From DATEDA01 sp963820965 (lineage in GTDB: Bacteria; Pseudomonadota; Gammaproteobacteria; Burkholderiales; SG8-39), in the NCBI GenBank assembly GCA_963820965.1, contig CAWGCC010000022.1, forward strand, positions 62,001-126,000: DNA of 64,000 bases, in the 5' to 3' direction. Below the pieces are notes generated by a model. That model ran no database searches and had not been told where the DNA came from. It saw only the letters and a program-made list of their open reading frames with translations. The position numbers were made by a program, and so were the translations under genes. This document shows, in pieces, positions 44,504-53,849 of this stretch (position 1 is its first letter; the number at the start of each line of letters is the position of its first letter).

Positions 44504-45482
44504 TCAGTCGAGCCTCGCGCCGGTCGCCTTGACGACTTTGGCCCAGCGTTCGGTCTCGGACTTGAGATACGCGCCGTACTGCTCGGGCGTCGAGCCGAGC
44601 GGTTCGGCGCCCTGGGCGGCGAGGCGTGCCTTGACGTCCGGATGAGCGAGCGCCTTCATCACCTCGCCGTTCAGCCGCTGCACGATCGCGGGCGGCGTAC
44701 CGGCCGGCACCACGATGCCCTGCCAGGCGCCGACCTCGAAGCCCTTCATTCCGGACTCGTTCAAGGTCGGCACGTCCGGCAGGACGCCGGTGCGCTGGAG
44801 GCTCGTGACCGCGAGCGCCTTGAGCCGCTTGTCGCGGATATAGGGCAGGGCGGCGTTGACCGTCTCGGTCGTGAACTGCGTCTGGCCGCCCACGAGGTCG
44901 GTCAGCGACGGCGCGCTGCCCTTGTAGGGGACGTGGACCGCGTCGAGGCCGTTCGTCTGCAGGAACAGGAACGCCGCGAGATGCGTGACATTGCCGTTCC
45001 CCGCCGAGCCATAGGTGAGCTTGCCCGGGGTTCGCCTTGAGGAGGTTGATGAACTCGCCGACGTTGTTCGCCGGGACCGACGGGTGGACGGCAAGGACGA
45101 GCGGGACGACTGCGGTGAGCACGACCGGCGCAAAGTCCTTCAGCGGATCGAAGCCGAGCTTGCTGTAGAGCGCTGGGCTGAGCGTGATGGCGGAGGTGTT
45201 GTAGAACACGGTGTAACCGTCCGGCGCCGATTTGGCCACCAGCTCGGCGGCGATGTTCCCGTTCGCGCCCGGACGGTTCTCGACCAGGACCTGCTGCCCG
45301 AGCTGCTCGGAGAGCTTCTGGGCGATGACCCTCGACACGAGATCGGTCGGCCCGCCCGGGGGAAAGGCGACGATCAGCCTGACGGGTTTCCCCGGATAGT
45401 CGGCCTGCGCGAAAGCGAGGCCGGTTGCAGCGAGACCGGCGACGAACGTCGCGATCGCCGCGAGCCGGCGGAAAGCGGTCAT
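44504..45482 (-). CDS. Bug-family (TctC-like) solute-binding receptor, frame broken by one inserted base
   Basis: Reading across one extra G near 45030 (CCCCGGGCAAG in place of an expected CCCCGGCAAG) gives about 325 residues: a signal peptide ending LAFAQA, the Bug motif YPGKPVRLIVAFPPGGPTDL, then GSAGNGNVTHLAAFLFLQ and VHVPYKGSAPSLTDLVGG. These periplasmic receptors bind carboxylates and related compounds. No TctA/TctB membrane genes are nearby, which is common for this family. Its ATG overlaps the MaoC stop. Confidence 0.9.
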
Positions 45483-45961
45483 TGGGAAGCACTCCCTTCC
45501 GGCCGGCCGGCGAGGAGGCGCGTGGCGGTGTAGGTCATCACCTTTTCGCCGCGCTGGTTCGACACCTCGATCTGGGAGGTCACGACCGCGCGCCCGCCCT
45601 TCGAGGTCGGGCGGATGTTCGTGACTTCGACCGTCGCGCCGATCGTGTCGCCGACGAGGACCGGCCCGTGGATCTTCTGCGTGAGCTCGAGCATGGCGAG
45701 CCCGGTGCCCTGGATCATCGTCTGCAGGAGGAAGCCCTCGATCAGCGAATACGTCAGCGCCGCCGGCGCCGGGCGCCCGGCGATGGCACCTTCGTAGGTC
45801 GCATCGATGAAGATCACCTCGAGCATCCCGGTGACCGAGATGAAATTGACCACGTCGGTCTCGGTGACGGTGCGGCGATAGGTCTGGAAGCGCTGGCCGA
45901 CCTTCAGGTCCTGCCAGTAGAAGCCGCGGCCGAGCACGGGCAGTTCGGAGTCGTGTTTCAC
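45479..45961 (-). CDS. MaoC-like hotdog protein with an incomplete hydratase dyad
   Basis: This 160-residue protein has a hotdog fold with YRRTVTETDVVNFISVTGML as its core. Typical (R)-hydratases have Asp-x(4)-His with the His in a PIH-x-D segment; here that segment reads EVIFIDA, and the usual HG at the next turn is PA (GRPAPAAL). The catalytic His therefore seems absent and the reaction is uncertain. It overlaps the downstream Bug gene by four bases (ATGA), so expression is coupled. Confidence 0.85.
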   Translation of the reverse strand: MKHDSELPVLGRGFYWQDLKVGQRFQTYRRTVTETDVVNFISVTGMLEVIFIDATYEGAIAGRPAPAALTYSLIEGFLLQTMIQGTGLAMLELTQKIHGPVLVGDTIGATVEVTNIRPTSKGGRAVVTSQIEVSNQRGEKVMTYTATRLLAGRPEGSASQ

Positions 45962-45976
45962 GTGGCAGTCCTTCCG

Positions 45977-46951
45977 TCAGTCGACTTTCGCGTTGGATTC
46001 CTTCACCACGGTCCCCCACTTCTTGATCTCGGCCTTGACGAACTGGTCGAACGCGGGCGGGTCCTGCCATTCCGCGGTGAAGCCCTGGGAGGAGAACTTC
46101 TCCTTCACGTCCGGCATCGCGAGGACTTTCTTCAGGTCGCCGTTGAGCTTCGCGACGATCTCCGGCGGCGTGCGAGCCGGCGCGAAGAGACCGTTCCAGG
46201 CGGTGGCCTCGAAGGCGGGCAGCCCGGATTCGGCGACGGTCGGCAGGTTCGGCGCCGCGGGCGATCGCGTGAGGCTGGTGACCGCGAGGGCCTTGAGCTT
46301 GCCGCCCTTCACGAACGGCATCGCGGAGATCATGGTGTCGAACATGAACGACGCCTGCCCGCCCATGACGTCGGTCAGCGCGGGTCCGCTGCCCTTGTAC
46401 GGCACGTGGATCGCATCGATGCCGGTGCGCGACCGGAACATCTCGCCGGCGAGGTGCGTGGAGGCGCCGTTGCCGGACGAGGCATAGGACAGGGTTCCGG
46501 GCTTCGACTTGGCGAGCGCGATCAGCTCCTTCACGTCCTTGGCGGGGATCTGCGGCGCGGTGACGAGCACCAGCGGGCCGCTGGTCAGCAGCGTGACCGG
46601 CGCGAAGTCCTTGACGAGGTCGTACTTGAGGTCCTTGAACAGGGTGACGTTGATCGCATGGGTCGCCGTCGCCACGAGCAGCGTATAGCCGTCGGCCGGC
46701 GCCCGGGCGGCACCCTCGGCGCCGAGATTCGCCCCGGCGCCGGGCTTGTTCTCGACGATGAACGTGGTGCCGTTCATCTGCGTGAGCTTGTCTGCGACCA
46801 CCCTCGCCACGATGTCCGTCGGGCCGCCCGGGGCGTAGGGGACGATGATGCGCACCGGCTTGTCGGGGTATTTCTGGGCGAGGGCCGCGGTGCTCGTGCC
46901 CGTGGCCAGGCAGAGCGCGGCAATGACTCGGATCGAGCGTCGAACGTTCAT
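45977..46951 (-). CDS. Bug-family (TctC-like) solute-binding receptor
   Basis: This intact 324-residue receptor has a signal peptide ending STAALAQ, then YPDKPVRIIVPYAPGGPTDI, ASSGNGASTHLAGEMFRSRT and IHVPYKGSGPALTDVMGGQA, the hallmarks of the Bug family. It captures a carboxylic acid or similar ligand in the periplasm. It is a paralogue of the receptor at 44504-45482, with MaoC between them. Confidence 0.93.
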   Translation of the reverse strand: MNVRRSIRVIAALCLATGTSTAALAQKYPDKPVRIIVPYAPGGPTDIVARVVADKLTQMNGTTFIVENKPGAGANLGAEGAARAPADGYTLLVATATHAINVTLFKDLKYDLVKDFAPVTLLTSGPLVLVTAPQIPAKDVKELIALAKSKPGTLSYASSGNGASTHLAGEMFRSRTGIDAIHVPYKGSGPALTDVMGGQASFMFDTMISAMPFVKGGKLKALAVTSLTRSPAAPNLPTVAESGLPAFEATAWNGLFAPARTPPEIVAKLNGDLKKVLAMPDVKEKFSSQGFTAEWQDPPAFDQFVKAEIKKWGTVVKESNAKVD

Positions 46952-46983
46952 TTTCCTGATGTCCTTTGGGGTGAATGTCGCGA

Positions 46984-47766
46984 TCAGTCGCGGTACGACG
47001 GATCCTCGCGATCGAGGAGGCGAATCAGCGCCGCCCACTCGATCTCGTCGAACTTGACCTGGCCGTCCGGGCTGTAGCGGTCGGCCATCCGGGTGGCGAG
47101 CTCGTGCGTCGGCATCACGGGCTCCACGCCGCTGCCGAGCACGTCCACCTGGACCTTGCACGCCGAATCGAGCCAGTACATCAGGTTGAAGGCCTCGGAG
47201 ATGGTGCGGCCGCAGGCGACCAGCCCGTGGTTGCGCAGGATGATGGCGTTGTGTCTACCGAGATCCCGGGCGAGCCGCTCGCGCTCGGTGATGTCCGCGG
47301 TCGGCACTTCGTAGTCGTGGTAGCCGATGGCGCCGTAGAAGCGCATCGCGGTCTGCGTCAGCGGCAGCAGGCCGGGCTTCATCGCCGAGACCGCCATGCC
47401 GGCCCGCGTGTGCGTGTGCATGACGCAGTTGAGATCGGGGCGCGCGCCGTGGATGGCGCTGTGGATGACGTAGCCCGCCCGGTTGATCGGGAAGTCGGTG
47501 TCGGGCTGCATCACGATGTTGCCGTCCAGGTCGAGCTTGTAGAAGCAGGAGGCGTTGATCTCGGTGTAGAGCAGGCCGAAGGGGTTGATCAGGAAATGCC
47601 CCTTCTCGTCCGGCACCTTCGCCGTGATGTGGTTGTAGATGAGGTCGCTCATGCCGAAGCGCGCGATCAGGCGATAGCACGCGGCGAGATCGGTGCGGAC
47701 CTTCCATTCCGCGTCGCTCACCTGCTCGCGGACCCGCGACGGGGCGGAGAAACCGGGTTGATTCAT
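46984..47766 (-). CDS. Class II aldolase/adducin-family protein
   Basis: This 260-residue protein has the zinc-binding HTHTRAG (about residue 115) and a third His in LRNHGLVACGRT, plus YNHITAKVPDEKGHFLINPF. Members catalyse aldol cleavage or decarboxylation of sugar-acid-like substrates; the specific substrate here is unknown. AAGGAG is well spaced (seven bases) before ATG 47766; another ATG six bases upstream is too close to it. Confidence 0.9.
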   Translation of the reverse strand: MNQPGFSAPSRVREQVSDAEWKVRTDLAACYRLIARFGMSDLIYNHITAKVPDEKGHFLINPFGLLYTEINASCFYKLDLDGNIVMQPDTDFPINRAGYVIHSAIHGARPDLNCVMHTHTRAGMAVSAMKPGLLPLTQTAMRFYGAIGYHDYEVPTADITERERLARDLGRHNAIILRNHGLVACGRTISEAFNLMYWLDSACKVQVDVLGSGVEPVMPTHELATRMADRYSPDGQVKFDEIEWAALIRLLDREDPSYRD

Positions 47767-47782
47767 TGTCATGCTCCTTCGA

Positions 47783-48993
47783 TCAAAGCCGCGGGTCGGA
47801 CATTGCGGTCGCCTTGTCCGCGGCGGCGGGTTTCGGCTTGGGCCGGCCGGCGGTCGCACCCGCCTCCCGCAGGACTTCGGCCGTGTGTTGCCCCAGCCGC
47901 GGCGGCAGCCGGACCGGCAGCTGCTCGCGGTCGAACCGCACCGGGACGCCGGGAAAGCACACGCGGCCGAGCTTCTCGTCTTCGAAGCTGGCGAAGAACT
48001 TCATCTCGCGGAGGTGGTCGTCCCGAGTCAGGTCCTCGAGCTGGTTCATGCGCGAGGCCGGGATCTCGAGCCTCTGGAATGTCTCGAGCCAGCTCGAAGT
48101 GCTGCGCGTGCGGATCACGTTTGCGGCGGTCTCGTAGAGCGACTCGATGTTCTTCGTGCGCTCGGTGATCGTGGCGAAGCGCGGGTCGTTCGCGAGCTCC
48201 GGCATGCCGGCCTCGGTGAAGAACCGGCGCCAGTGCGTGTCGGTGTACGGCATCGCGCAGAGATGGCCGTCGGTGGTCTTGTACGGCCGGCGCCACGGCG
48301 CCAGCACGCGCGGGTAGCCCGGCGCGGCGAGCGGCGGGCTCGAAGTGCAGCCCGTAGAAGTGCTCGACCATGTTGAACGCCACCATCGACTCGAACATCG
48401 GCACCTCGACGTAGCCGCCCTTGCCGGTTCGCTCGCGCCTGAACAGCGCCGCGAGAATGGCGTGGGCGGCGACGAGCCCGGAGATCTTGTCGGCGGCGAT
48501 GGTGGGGAAATACTGCGGCTCGCCGGTCTGGCGCTGCATCAGCGCGGCGCAACCGGAGAGACCCTGGATGATGTCGTCGTAAGCGGGCAGGCCGCCGTAG
48601 GGACCATCCTCGCGCGAAACCGTGCAGCCCGACGTACACGAGCCGGGGGTTGCGGGCGAGAAGAGCGTCGGGCTCGATACCGAGCGCGGCGAGCTTCTGC
48701 GGGCGGATGCTGTGCATGAACACGTCGGCCCCGTCGACCAGCTTCAGCAGCGCCTCGCGCGCGTCCGCGCGCTTGAGGTCGAGGACCGCGCTGCGCTTGC
48801 CCCGGTTGACGCCCATGAAGATCGCGCCCATCCCCTGCTCGGTCGTCGGCCCGGTGTAGCGCGTGGAGTCGCCCTCGGGCGGCTCGATCTTGATCACGTC
48901 GGCGCCGTAGTCGGCCAGGATCTGGCTCGCATAGGGACCGAGGACGATCGCGCTCAGGTCCAGGACTCGTACGCCGGCGAGAGGAAGGATCAT
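47783..48993 (-). CDS. CaiB/BaiF-family (class III) CoA transferase, frame broken by two inserted bases
   Basis: Joining three frames gives about 403 residues. The N-terminus has PLAGVRVLDLSAIVLGPYAS and VIKIEPPEGDSTR. The centre has YFPTIAADKISGLVAAHAIL and GKGGYVEVPMFESMVAFNMV. The C-terminus begins APWRRPYKTTDGHLCAMPYT. Extra bases lie near 48610 and 48330. The Asp in the conserved VFMHSIRPQKLAALG region is present one frame turn away (ADVF). It probably activates the operon's carboxylic-acid substrate as a CoA ester. It is the first gene of the catabolic operon. Confidence 0.88.
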
Positions 48994-49073
48994 TTGACGG
49001 CCCTCAAGAGCAAGGTGCGCTGAAATTGTGCTCGTCGTGGTGTAATGCGTCCAATACTTCTCGGCTACGCCTC

Positions 49074-49090
49074 GATATACAGGGAATATC
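49074..49090. promoter_or_regulatory. Possible LysR-type operator
   Basis: GATAT (49074-49078) and ATATC (49086-49090) form a dyad that contains the T-N11-A pattern of LysR-type sites. It ends two bases before the lysR start and about 80 bp upstream of the divergent CoA-transferase start. Confidence 0.4.
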
Positions 49091-49091
49091 A

Positions 49092-49984
49092 ATGGAGTTC
49101 CGGCAGCTGCGGCAGTTCGTGGTGGTGGCGGAGACGCTCAACTTCCGGCGCGCCGCCGAGCGGCTGCACATGGCGCAGCCGCCGCTCTCGGTGGCGATCC
49201 GCAAGCTCGAGGACGAGCTGGGCGCGGTGCTGCTCGAACGCGGCGCGCGCGGCGTGCGACTGACCTCCGCGGGCGCGGCGGTGCTGGCGGCGGCACAGAA
49301 ATGCCTCACCGACCAGGAGCGGATCCGGGCCGCCGCGCAGGACGCGGCGCAGGGCGAGAGCGGGCGGTTGCGGGTGGGCTTCGTGGGATCGGCCACCTAC
49401 GCGCTGATGCCGCGGGTGCTGCCCTGGTTCCGCCGGCGCTACCCGCGCGTGGACCTCGAGCTGCGCGAGTCCACCAACGTCGAGCTCCTCTCGCAGGTGG
49501 AGGCGGAGCAGCTCGACGTCGGCCTCGTCCGCTTTCCCACCGCGGCAGCCGAGCCGGCTGCAGCTCGAGGTCGTGGAACGCGACGTGCTCTGCGCCGCGC
49601 TGCCGGCGGGCCACCGCGCTGGCGCGGAAACGGCCGCTGCTGATGCGTGACCTCGCGGATGGTCCCTTCATCGACTACGCTTCCTCGAGCGTGCCGGGGC
49701 TGCACGCGGTCGTGATGCTCGCGTTCCAGCAGGCGGGGGTCACGCCGCGCCAGGTCGCGCAGGAGGCGACCCAGGTCCAGACCGTCGTGAGTCTCGTCGC
49801 CGGCGGTCTCGGGGTCGCGCTGGTCCCTGCGATCAGCTCACGGCAGGGTCCGGAGCAGGTCGTGTTCCGCAAAGTCGCGGACATGCCCGAGACTGCTGCC
49901 GTCGCCATCGCCCTGGCCTATCGCGCGGACAACGACCAGGCCGTCGTGAAGCGCTTCCGGGAAGCGGCGTTCGCCGCCGCATGA
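49092..49984 (+). CDS. LysR-family transcriptional regulator, frame broken by one inserted base
   Basis: The protein is about 297 residues when one extra G near 49560 is removed. The winged helix-turn-helix is intact (LRQFVVVAETLNFRRAAERL, then HMAQPPLSVAIRKLEDELGA). The effector domain starts RLRVGFVGSATYALMPRVLP and ends RADNDQAVVKRFREAAFAAA. It is divergently transcribed from the CoA-transferase operon across a 98-bp gap and probably regulates it in response to the carried substrate. Confidence 0.92.
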
Positions 49985-50003
49985 CCTCGAGAGCGGCGGT
50001 TCA

Positions 50004-50411
50004 CTACCGCAAGTTCTTGCGCGCCGCGCGCCACGCTCGCCGCAGCTTGTCGAGCAGCCGCTTGCGATCCCCGAAGACCTCGTGATTGGTGAGCCGCAAG
50101 AGCGTGACGCCCGCCGATTCGAGCTCGCTCGTCTTGAACAGATCCCAGGCCCGCTGGGACGGCGATCGGTGGTAGCCGCCGTCGACCTCGATGCCCAGGC
50201 GGACTTCGGGGAAATAGAAGTCGACGATCCACCTTCCGCCGCATACCCACTCGCGCCGGAACCGGCCGTCGAGCGTGCCGTCGTTCAGCTCGTTCAGGAG
50301 CGCCTCGAGCGCGTGCTCCGCGCGGGTAGGATGGTCGCGTCGCTCGTCGGCGACGAGGCGTAGCGCATCCGCATCCGGGGGCGATGCTCGCCGTCGAAGT
50401 CTTCCCGTCAT
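50004..50411 (-). CDS. DUF559 (Vsr/restriction-endonuclease-like) protein
   Basis: This 135-residue protein has the PD-(D/E)XK-like core of DUF559: FRREWVCGGRWIVDFYFPEV, LGIEVDGGYH and LRLTNHEVFGD. The usual motif is present, with Asp in VDFYF and Glu in GIEVDGG. It may act on nucleic acid; the role is unknown. The start at 50411 (MTGRLRR) is chosen; a longer upstream reading to 50585 is low-complexity. Confidence 0.8.
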   Translation of the reverse strand: MTGRLRRRASPPDADALRLVADERRDHPTRAEHALEALLNELNDGTLDGRFRREWVCGGRWIVDFYFPEVRLGIEVDGGYHRSPSQRAWDLFKTSELESAGVTLLRLTNHEVFGDRKRLLDKLRRAWRAARKNLR

Positions 50412-50578
50412 CGGTGGTTGCGGGCAGCGATCGAACTGCGACGCCGCCGAGTCTGCCGTAGCCGCGGGCTCACCCGGTGAGCCCCGCGACGCACCCGCCG
50501 GGATCTCGCGCCTTCTTCTTTGGTAACCTACAAATCGCTCGGCGTGAGGCACTCGTCCCGCGCGACACGGGAGGTCCG

Positions 50579-51433
50579 ATGACAAGTGGGACGAAGCTCG
50601 AGGTCTTGCTCGACGGCCTGAAGTTCGGCGAGGGGCCGCGCTGGCACGACGGCAGGCTCTGGTTCTCCGATTTCTACGCTCACCGCGTCGCCGCCGTCGG
50701 CCTCGACGGCCGCGACGAGACCATCGTCGAGGTGCCGCAGCGTCCGTCGGGGCTGGGGTGGACGCCGAAGGGCGAGCTCCTCGTCGTCTCGATGCTCGAC
50801 CGCCGCGTGCTCCGGTTCGACGGCAAGGCGCTGCACCTCCACGCCGACCTCGCCGCCCTCGCGGCCGGACTCTGCAACGACATGGTGGTGGACGCCGTCG
50901 GCCGGGCCTACGTCGGCAACTTCGGCTACGACCGGCACAACAACGCGCCGCCGCGCGACACCCGCATCATCCGCGTCGATCCCGACGGCCGCGCGGCGAG
51001 CGTCGGCGACGACCTTCACTTCCCGAACGGCATGGTGATCGCGCCCGGCGGCCGGACGCTCATCGTCGCCGAGACGTTCGCCCACCGATTGAGCGCGTTC
51101 GACGTCGGCACCGACGGTTCGCTCGCCAACCGCCGCATCTTCGCGGCGCTCGACGGCGTTTTTCCGGACGGCATCTGCCTCGACGCCGAAGGCGCGGTCT
51201 GGGTCGCCGACGCGCGGGGGCACAGCGTGCTGCGCGTGCTGCCGGGCGGACGGATCGCGCAGACCGTCGATACCGGGGCCGAGCGTTGCTCGTACGCCTG
51301 CATGCTCGGTGGCCCCGACCGGCGCACTCTGTTCGTCATCACCAACACCGGGAGCGGGCCGAAGATGGCGGAGAAATCCGACGGGCGGGTCGAAATCGTC
51401 CGGGTCGACGTGCCCGGCGCCGGCTTCCCGTGA
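50579..51433 (+). CDS. SMP-30/gluconolactonase-family protein
   Basis: This 284-residue six-bladed beta-propeller has the metal and active-site pattern FGEGPRWHDGRLWFSDFYAH, GLCNDMVVDAVGRAYVGNFG, and DLHFPNGMVIAPGGRTLIVA, with Glu, Asn and Asp ligands visible. It should hydrolyse a lactone formed by a neighbouring dehydrogenase. GGGAGG precedes ATG 50579. It is first in a plus-strand cluster that continues with the CMD-like gene. Confidence 0.92.
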   Translation: MTSGTKLEVLLDGLKFGEGPRWHDGRLWFSDFYAHRVAAVGLDGRDETIVEVPQRPSGLGWTPKGELLVVSMLDRRVLRFDGKALHLHADLAALAAGLCNDMVVDAVGRAYVGNFGYDRHNNAPPRDTRIIRVDPDGRAASVGDDLHFPNGMVIAPGGRTLIVAETFAHRLSAFDVGTDGSLANRRIFAALDGVFPDGICLDAEGAVWVADARGHSVLRVLPGGRIAQTVDTGAERCSYACMLGGPDRRTLFVITNTGSGPKMAEKSDGRVEIVRVDVPGAGFP

Positions 51434-51448
51434 AGCGATAGGTGAGCG

Positions 51449-52001
51449 ATGGCGCGCGTACCGTACCTGAACCGGTCCGACCTCCCGGCCGAGCACCAGG
51501 ACCTGCTCGCCCGCAACATCAACCTCTTCCGCGCGATGGTGCACAGCCCGAACGGCGCCCGCGCGTTTCACGGGCTCGGCGGATTCATCCGCCACCACAG
51601 CCGGCTCGATCCACGCCTCCGCGAGCTCGCGATCCTGCAGGTCGGCTACCTCACGCGGTCGGTCTACGAGTACACGCACCACATCAAGATCGGTCGCGAC
51701 TTCGGCGTGTCGGACGACGACATCCGCGCGATCGGCGCAGAGACCGCTGGCCGGCCGAGCGGGCTGGAGCCGCTTGCGAGGACGGTGCTGCTGGCGGCGC
51801 GCGAGATGACCGCGGGATACGCGATCTCGGACGAGACGTTCGCCGCGCTGGCGCAGGCGCTCGATCACGAGCGGCTCACCGACCTCGTCCTCACCATCGC
51901 CTTCTACAACGCCGTCGTCCGCTTCCTCGCCGACGATGCAGATCGACAACGAGCCCGAGTACCAGAAGCTTCTCGCCGAGTTCCCGTTCGCGAAGGATTG
52001 A
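51449..52001 (+). CDS. Carboxymuconolactone-decarboxylase-family protein, frame broken by one inserted base
   Basis: This protein of about 184 residues has the CMD/AhpD fold: FHGLGGFIRHHSRLDPRLRE, YEYTHHIKIGRDFGVSDDDI and DLVLTIAFYNAVVRFLA. The normal C-terminus MQIDNEPEYQKLLAEFPFAK is found one base out of frame, ending at 52001, so one extra base lies near 51935. Without that correction the frame runs into the next gene and gives a false fusion. There is no CxxC, so peroxidase activity is unlikely. Confidence 0.85.
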
Positions 52002-52006
52002 TCGGC

Positions 52007-52828
52007 GTGACGAGCGCGCCCCGCCGTGAGCTTTCGCTCGCGCATCTCACCATCCTCGACGCGACGCCGCCCGAGCTTGTCAGCGTCGCGGCGGCGGTGG
52101 GCTTCCGGATGGTCGGCATCCGGCTGAGCGCCACGCCCAGCGTCGGCGCGCCGCCGTACGACATGCTCGGCGACACGCCCGTCCTGCGGGAGACGCTTGC
52201 CCGGCTGGCCGATACCGGCGTCGCCGTGCTCGATGTCGAGTTTCTCCGCTTCGAGCCGGAGCTCCCGGTCGGTGTCCCCGAGGGCTTCCTCGAGGCCGGC
52301 GCGCGTCTCGGCGCGAAGTACGTGCTCGTGATGAGCGCCGAGCCGGAGGAGGCGCGCACGCTCGACCGCTTCGGCGAGCTCTGCGATCGCGCCGCGCAGT
52401 ACGGCCTGCACGTCTGCCTGGAGTTCGCGATCTACACCGGCGTGAAGACGCTCGCTCACGCCGCGCGTATCGTGAGACGGGCGGGCCGCACGAACGCGTC
52501 GATCCTGGTGGATGCGCTGCACTTCAGCCGGTCGGGCGGAACGCCCGCCGATATCGGAGCGATCGATCCGTCGCTCCTGCGGTATGCCCAGATCTGCGAC
52601 GCGGCGCCGCACATGCCCACCGACGCGACCGGCCTGATCCGTGAAGCGCGGACCGGCCGGCTGTTGCCGGGTGAGGGCGTTCTGCCGCTGGCGGAACTGG
52701 TGAAAGCGTTGCCTGCGCACACGCCGCTGAGCGTCGAGGCGCCGGTGCGGGCGACGTCGGGGCTCAGTGCGCTCGAGCGCGCGCAGCGCGCGTACCGGGC
52801 GATGCGCGAGCTGCTGGACAACACGTAG
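52007..52828 (+). CDS. Sugar-phosphate isomerase/epimerase-like TIM-barrel protein
   Basis: This 273-residue AP-endonuclease-2-type TIM barrel (LSLAHLTILDATPPELVSVA at the start, HVCLEFAIYTGVKTLAHAAR with a likely metal Glu, SILVDALHFSRSGGTPADIG with Asp and His). Family members isomerise sugars, dehydrate or cleave; the substrate is unknown. GTG 52007 starts six bases after the true end of the CMD gene, so the two are likely co-transcribed. Confidence 0.85.
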   Translation: MTSAPRRELSLAHLTILDATPPELVSVAAAVGFRMVGIRLSATPSVGAPPYDMLGDTPVLRETLARLADTGVAVLDVEFLRFEPELPVGVPEGFLEAGARLGAKYVLVMSAEPEEARTLDRFGELCDRAAQYGLHVCLEFAIYTGVKTLAHAARIVRRAGRTNASILVDALHFSRSGGTPADIGAIDPSLLRYAQICDAAPHMPTDATGLIREARTGRLLPGEGVLPLAELVKALPAHTPLSVEAPVRATSGLSALERAQRAYRAMRELLDNT

Positions 52829-52840
52829 CGGAGAAGCGCC

Positions 52841-53647
52841 ATGGCGGGACGCGTCGAGGGCAAGGCGGCAGTGGTGATGGGCGGGGGCCAGACCCCGGGG
52901 CAGACCGTCGGCAACGGCCGGGCGACCGCGATCGTGCTCGGGCGCGAGGGCGCGCGCGTCGCGGTTGTCGACCGCGACCTCGCCTCCGCCGAGGAGACGG
53001 TCGGGATGATTCGCGCGGAGCGGGGCGAAGCGTTTGCGCTGACGGCCGACGCGACGCGCGAGGCGGACGTGCAGCGCGTCATCGCCGCCGCTGTCGAGCG
53101 CTTCGGCGAGCTGGACATCCTCCACAACAACATCGGCGCGAGCATCGCGCTCGGCGACGCGCCGGCCGATACGCTCACGGAGGATGCCTTCGACCGCAGC
53201 TTCGCCGTCAACCTCAAGACGGCGTGGCTCGCCATCAAGCATGCGCTCCCGCTCTTCCGGAGCCGGGGCCGCGGCTCGATCGTGAACATCTCGTCGCTCG
53301 CGGCGGCGCAAGGCTACCCGCTGCTCGGCTACAAGACGATGAAGGCGGCGATGGTCGCCATGACCGAGAACGTCGCGGCGGCCAACGCGCAGCACGGCAT
53401 CCGGGTCAACGCGATCCTGCCCGGTCTGATGAACACGCCGATGGCGATCGAGGCGCGCGTGGCCCAGGGCCGAAGCCGCGAGGAGGTGATCGCCGCGCGC
53501 GACAGCCGCATCCCGCTCGGGCGGAAGATGGGTAGCGGGTGGGACGTCGCCCATGCAGCGCTCTTCCTCCACTCCGACGAGGCCGCGTTCATCACCGGTA
53601 CCGTGCTCGTGGTCGACGGCGGCGAGCTCGTCGCCCACGGCCTGTAG
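52841..53647 (+). CDS. Short-chain dehydrogenase/reductase
   Basis: This 268-residue SDR has an NAD-binding loop that is longer than usual (GGGQTPGQTVGNGRATAIVL), HNNIGAS for the NNAG motif, Ser in VNISSLAAA and Tyr/Lys in YKTMK. The C-terminus ends TGTVLVVDGGELVAHGL. It should oxidise or reduce an alcohol/ketone of the pathway. It is 12 bp after the TIM-barrel gene in the same operon. Confidence 0.93.
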   Translation: MAGRVEGKAAVVMGGGQTPGQTVGNGRATAIVLGREGARVAVVDRDLASAEETVGMIRAERGEAFALTADATREADVQRVIAAAVERFGELDILHNNIGASIALGDAPADTLTEDAFDRSFAVNLKTAWLAIKHALPLFRSRGRGSIVNISSLAAAQGYPLLGYKTMKAAMVAMTENVAAANAQHGIRVNAILPGLMNTPMAIEARVAQGRSREEVIAARDSRIPLGRKMGSGWDVAHAALFLHSDEAAFITGTVLVVDGGELVAHGL

Positions 53648-53849
53648 CGAAACCCGTCCAACGCGACACCGCTTGCGCTAGGATGGCCGCCTCGTAAGCG
53701 TCAAGAACGCGCTCGAAGCGCGAACAGGCGCTGGCCCAGGGAGGAGCAGCCGTGAGAGGAGCGGTCGAGCGGGACCGGCGTGGCCATTGCTGGCTGCGCG
53801 AGACTCTCCGGGACGACGCGGCCCGCGCTAGCCGGGGAAGGTCGGAGCC

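Noticed and set aside
51449..52828. An apparent 459-residue fusion of a CMD domain and a TIM barrel
   Set aside because: The normal CMD C-terminus and stop are present one base out of frame (ending 52001), followed by a separate GTG start. One inserted base creates the false fusion.
50528..53638. A 1,036-codon minus-strand frame opposite the SMP-30 to SDR genes
   Set aside because: It spans four intact plus-strand genes with recognisable motifs and has shadow composition.
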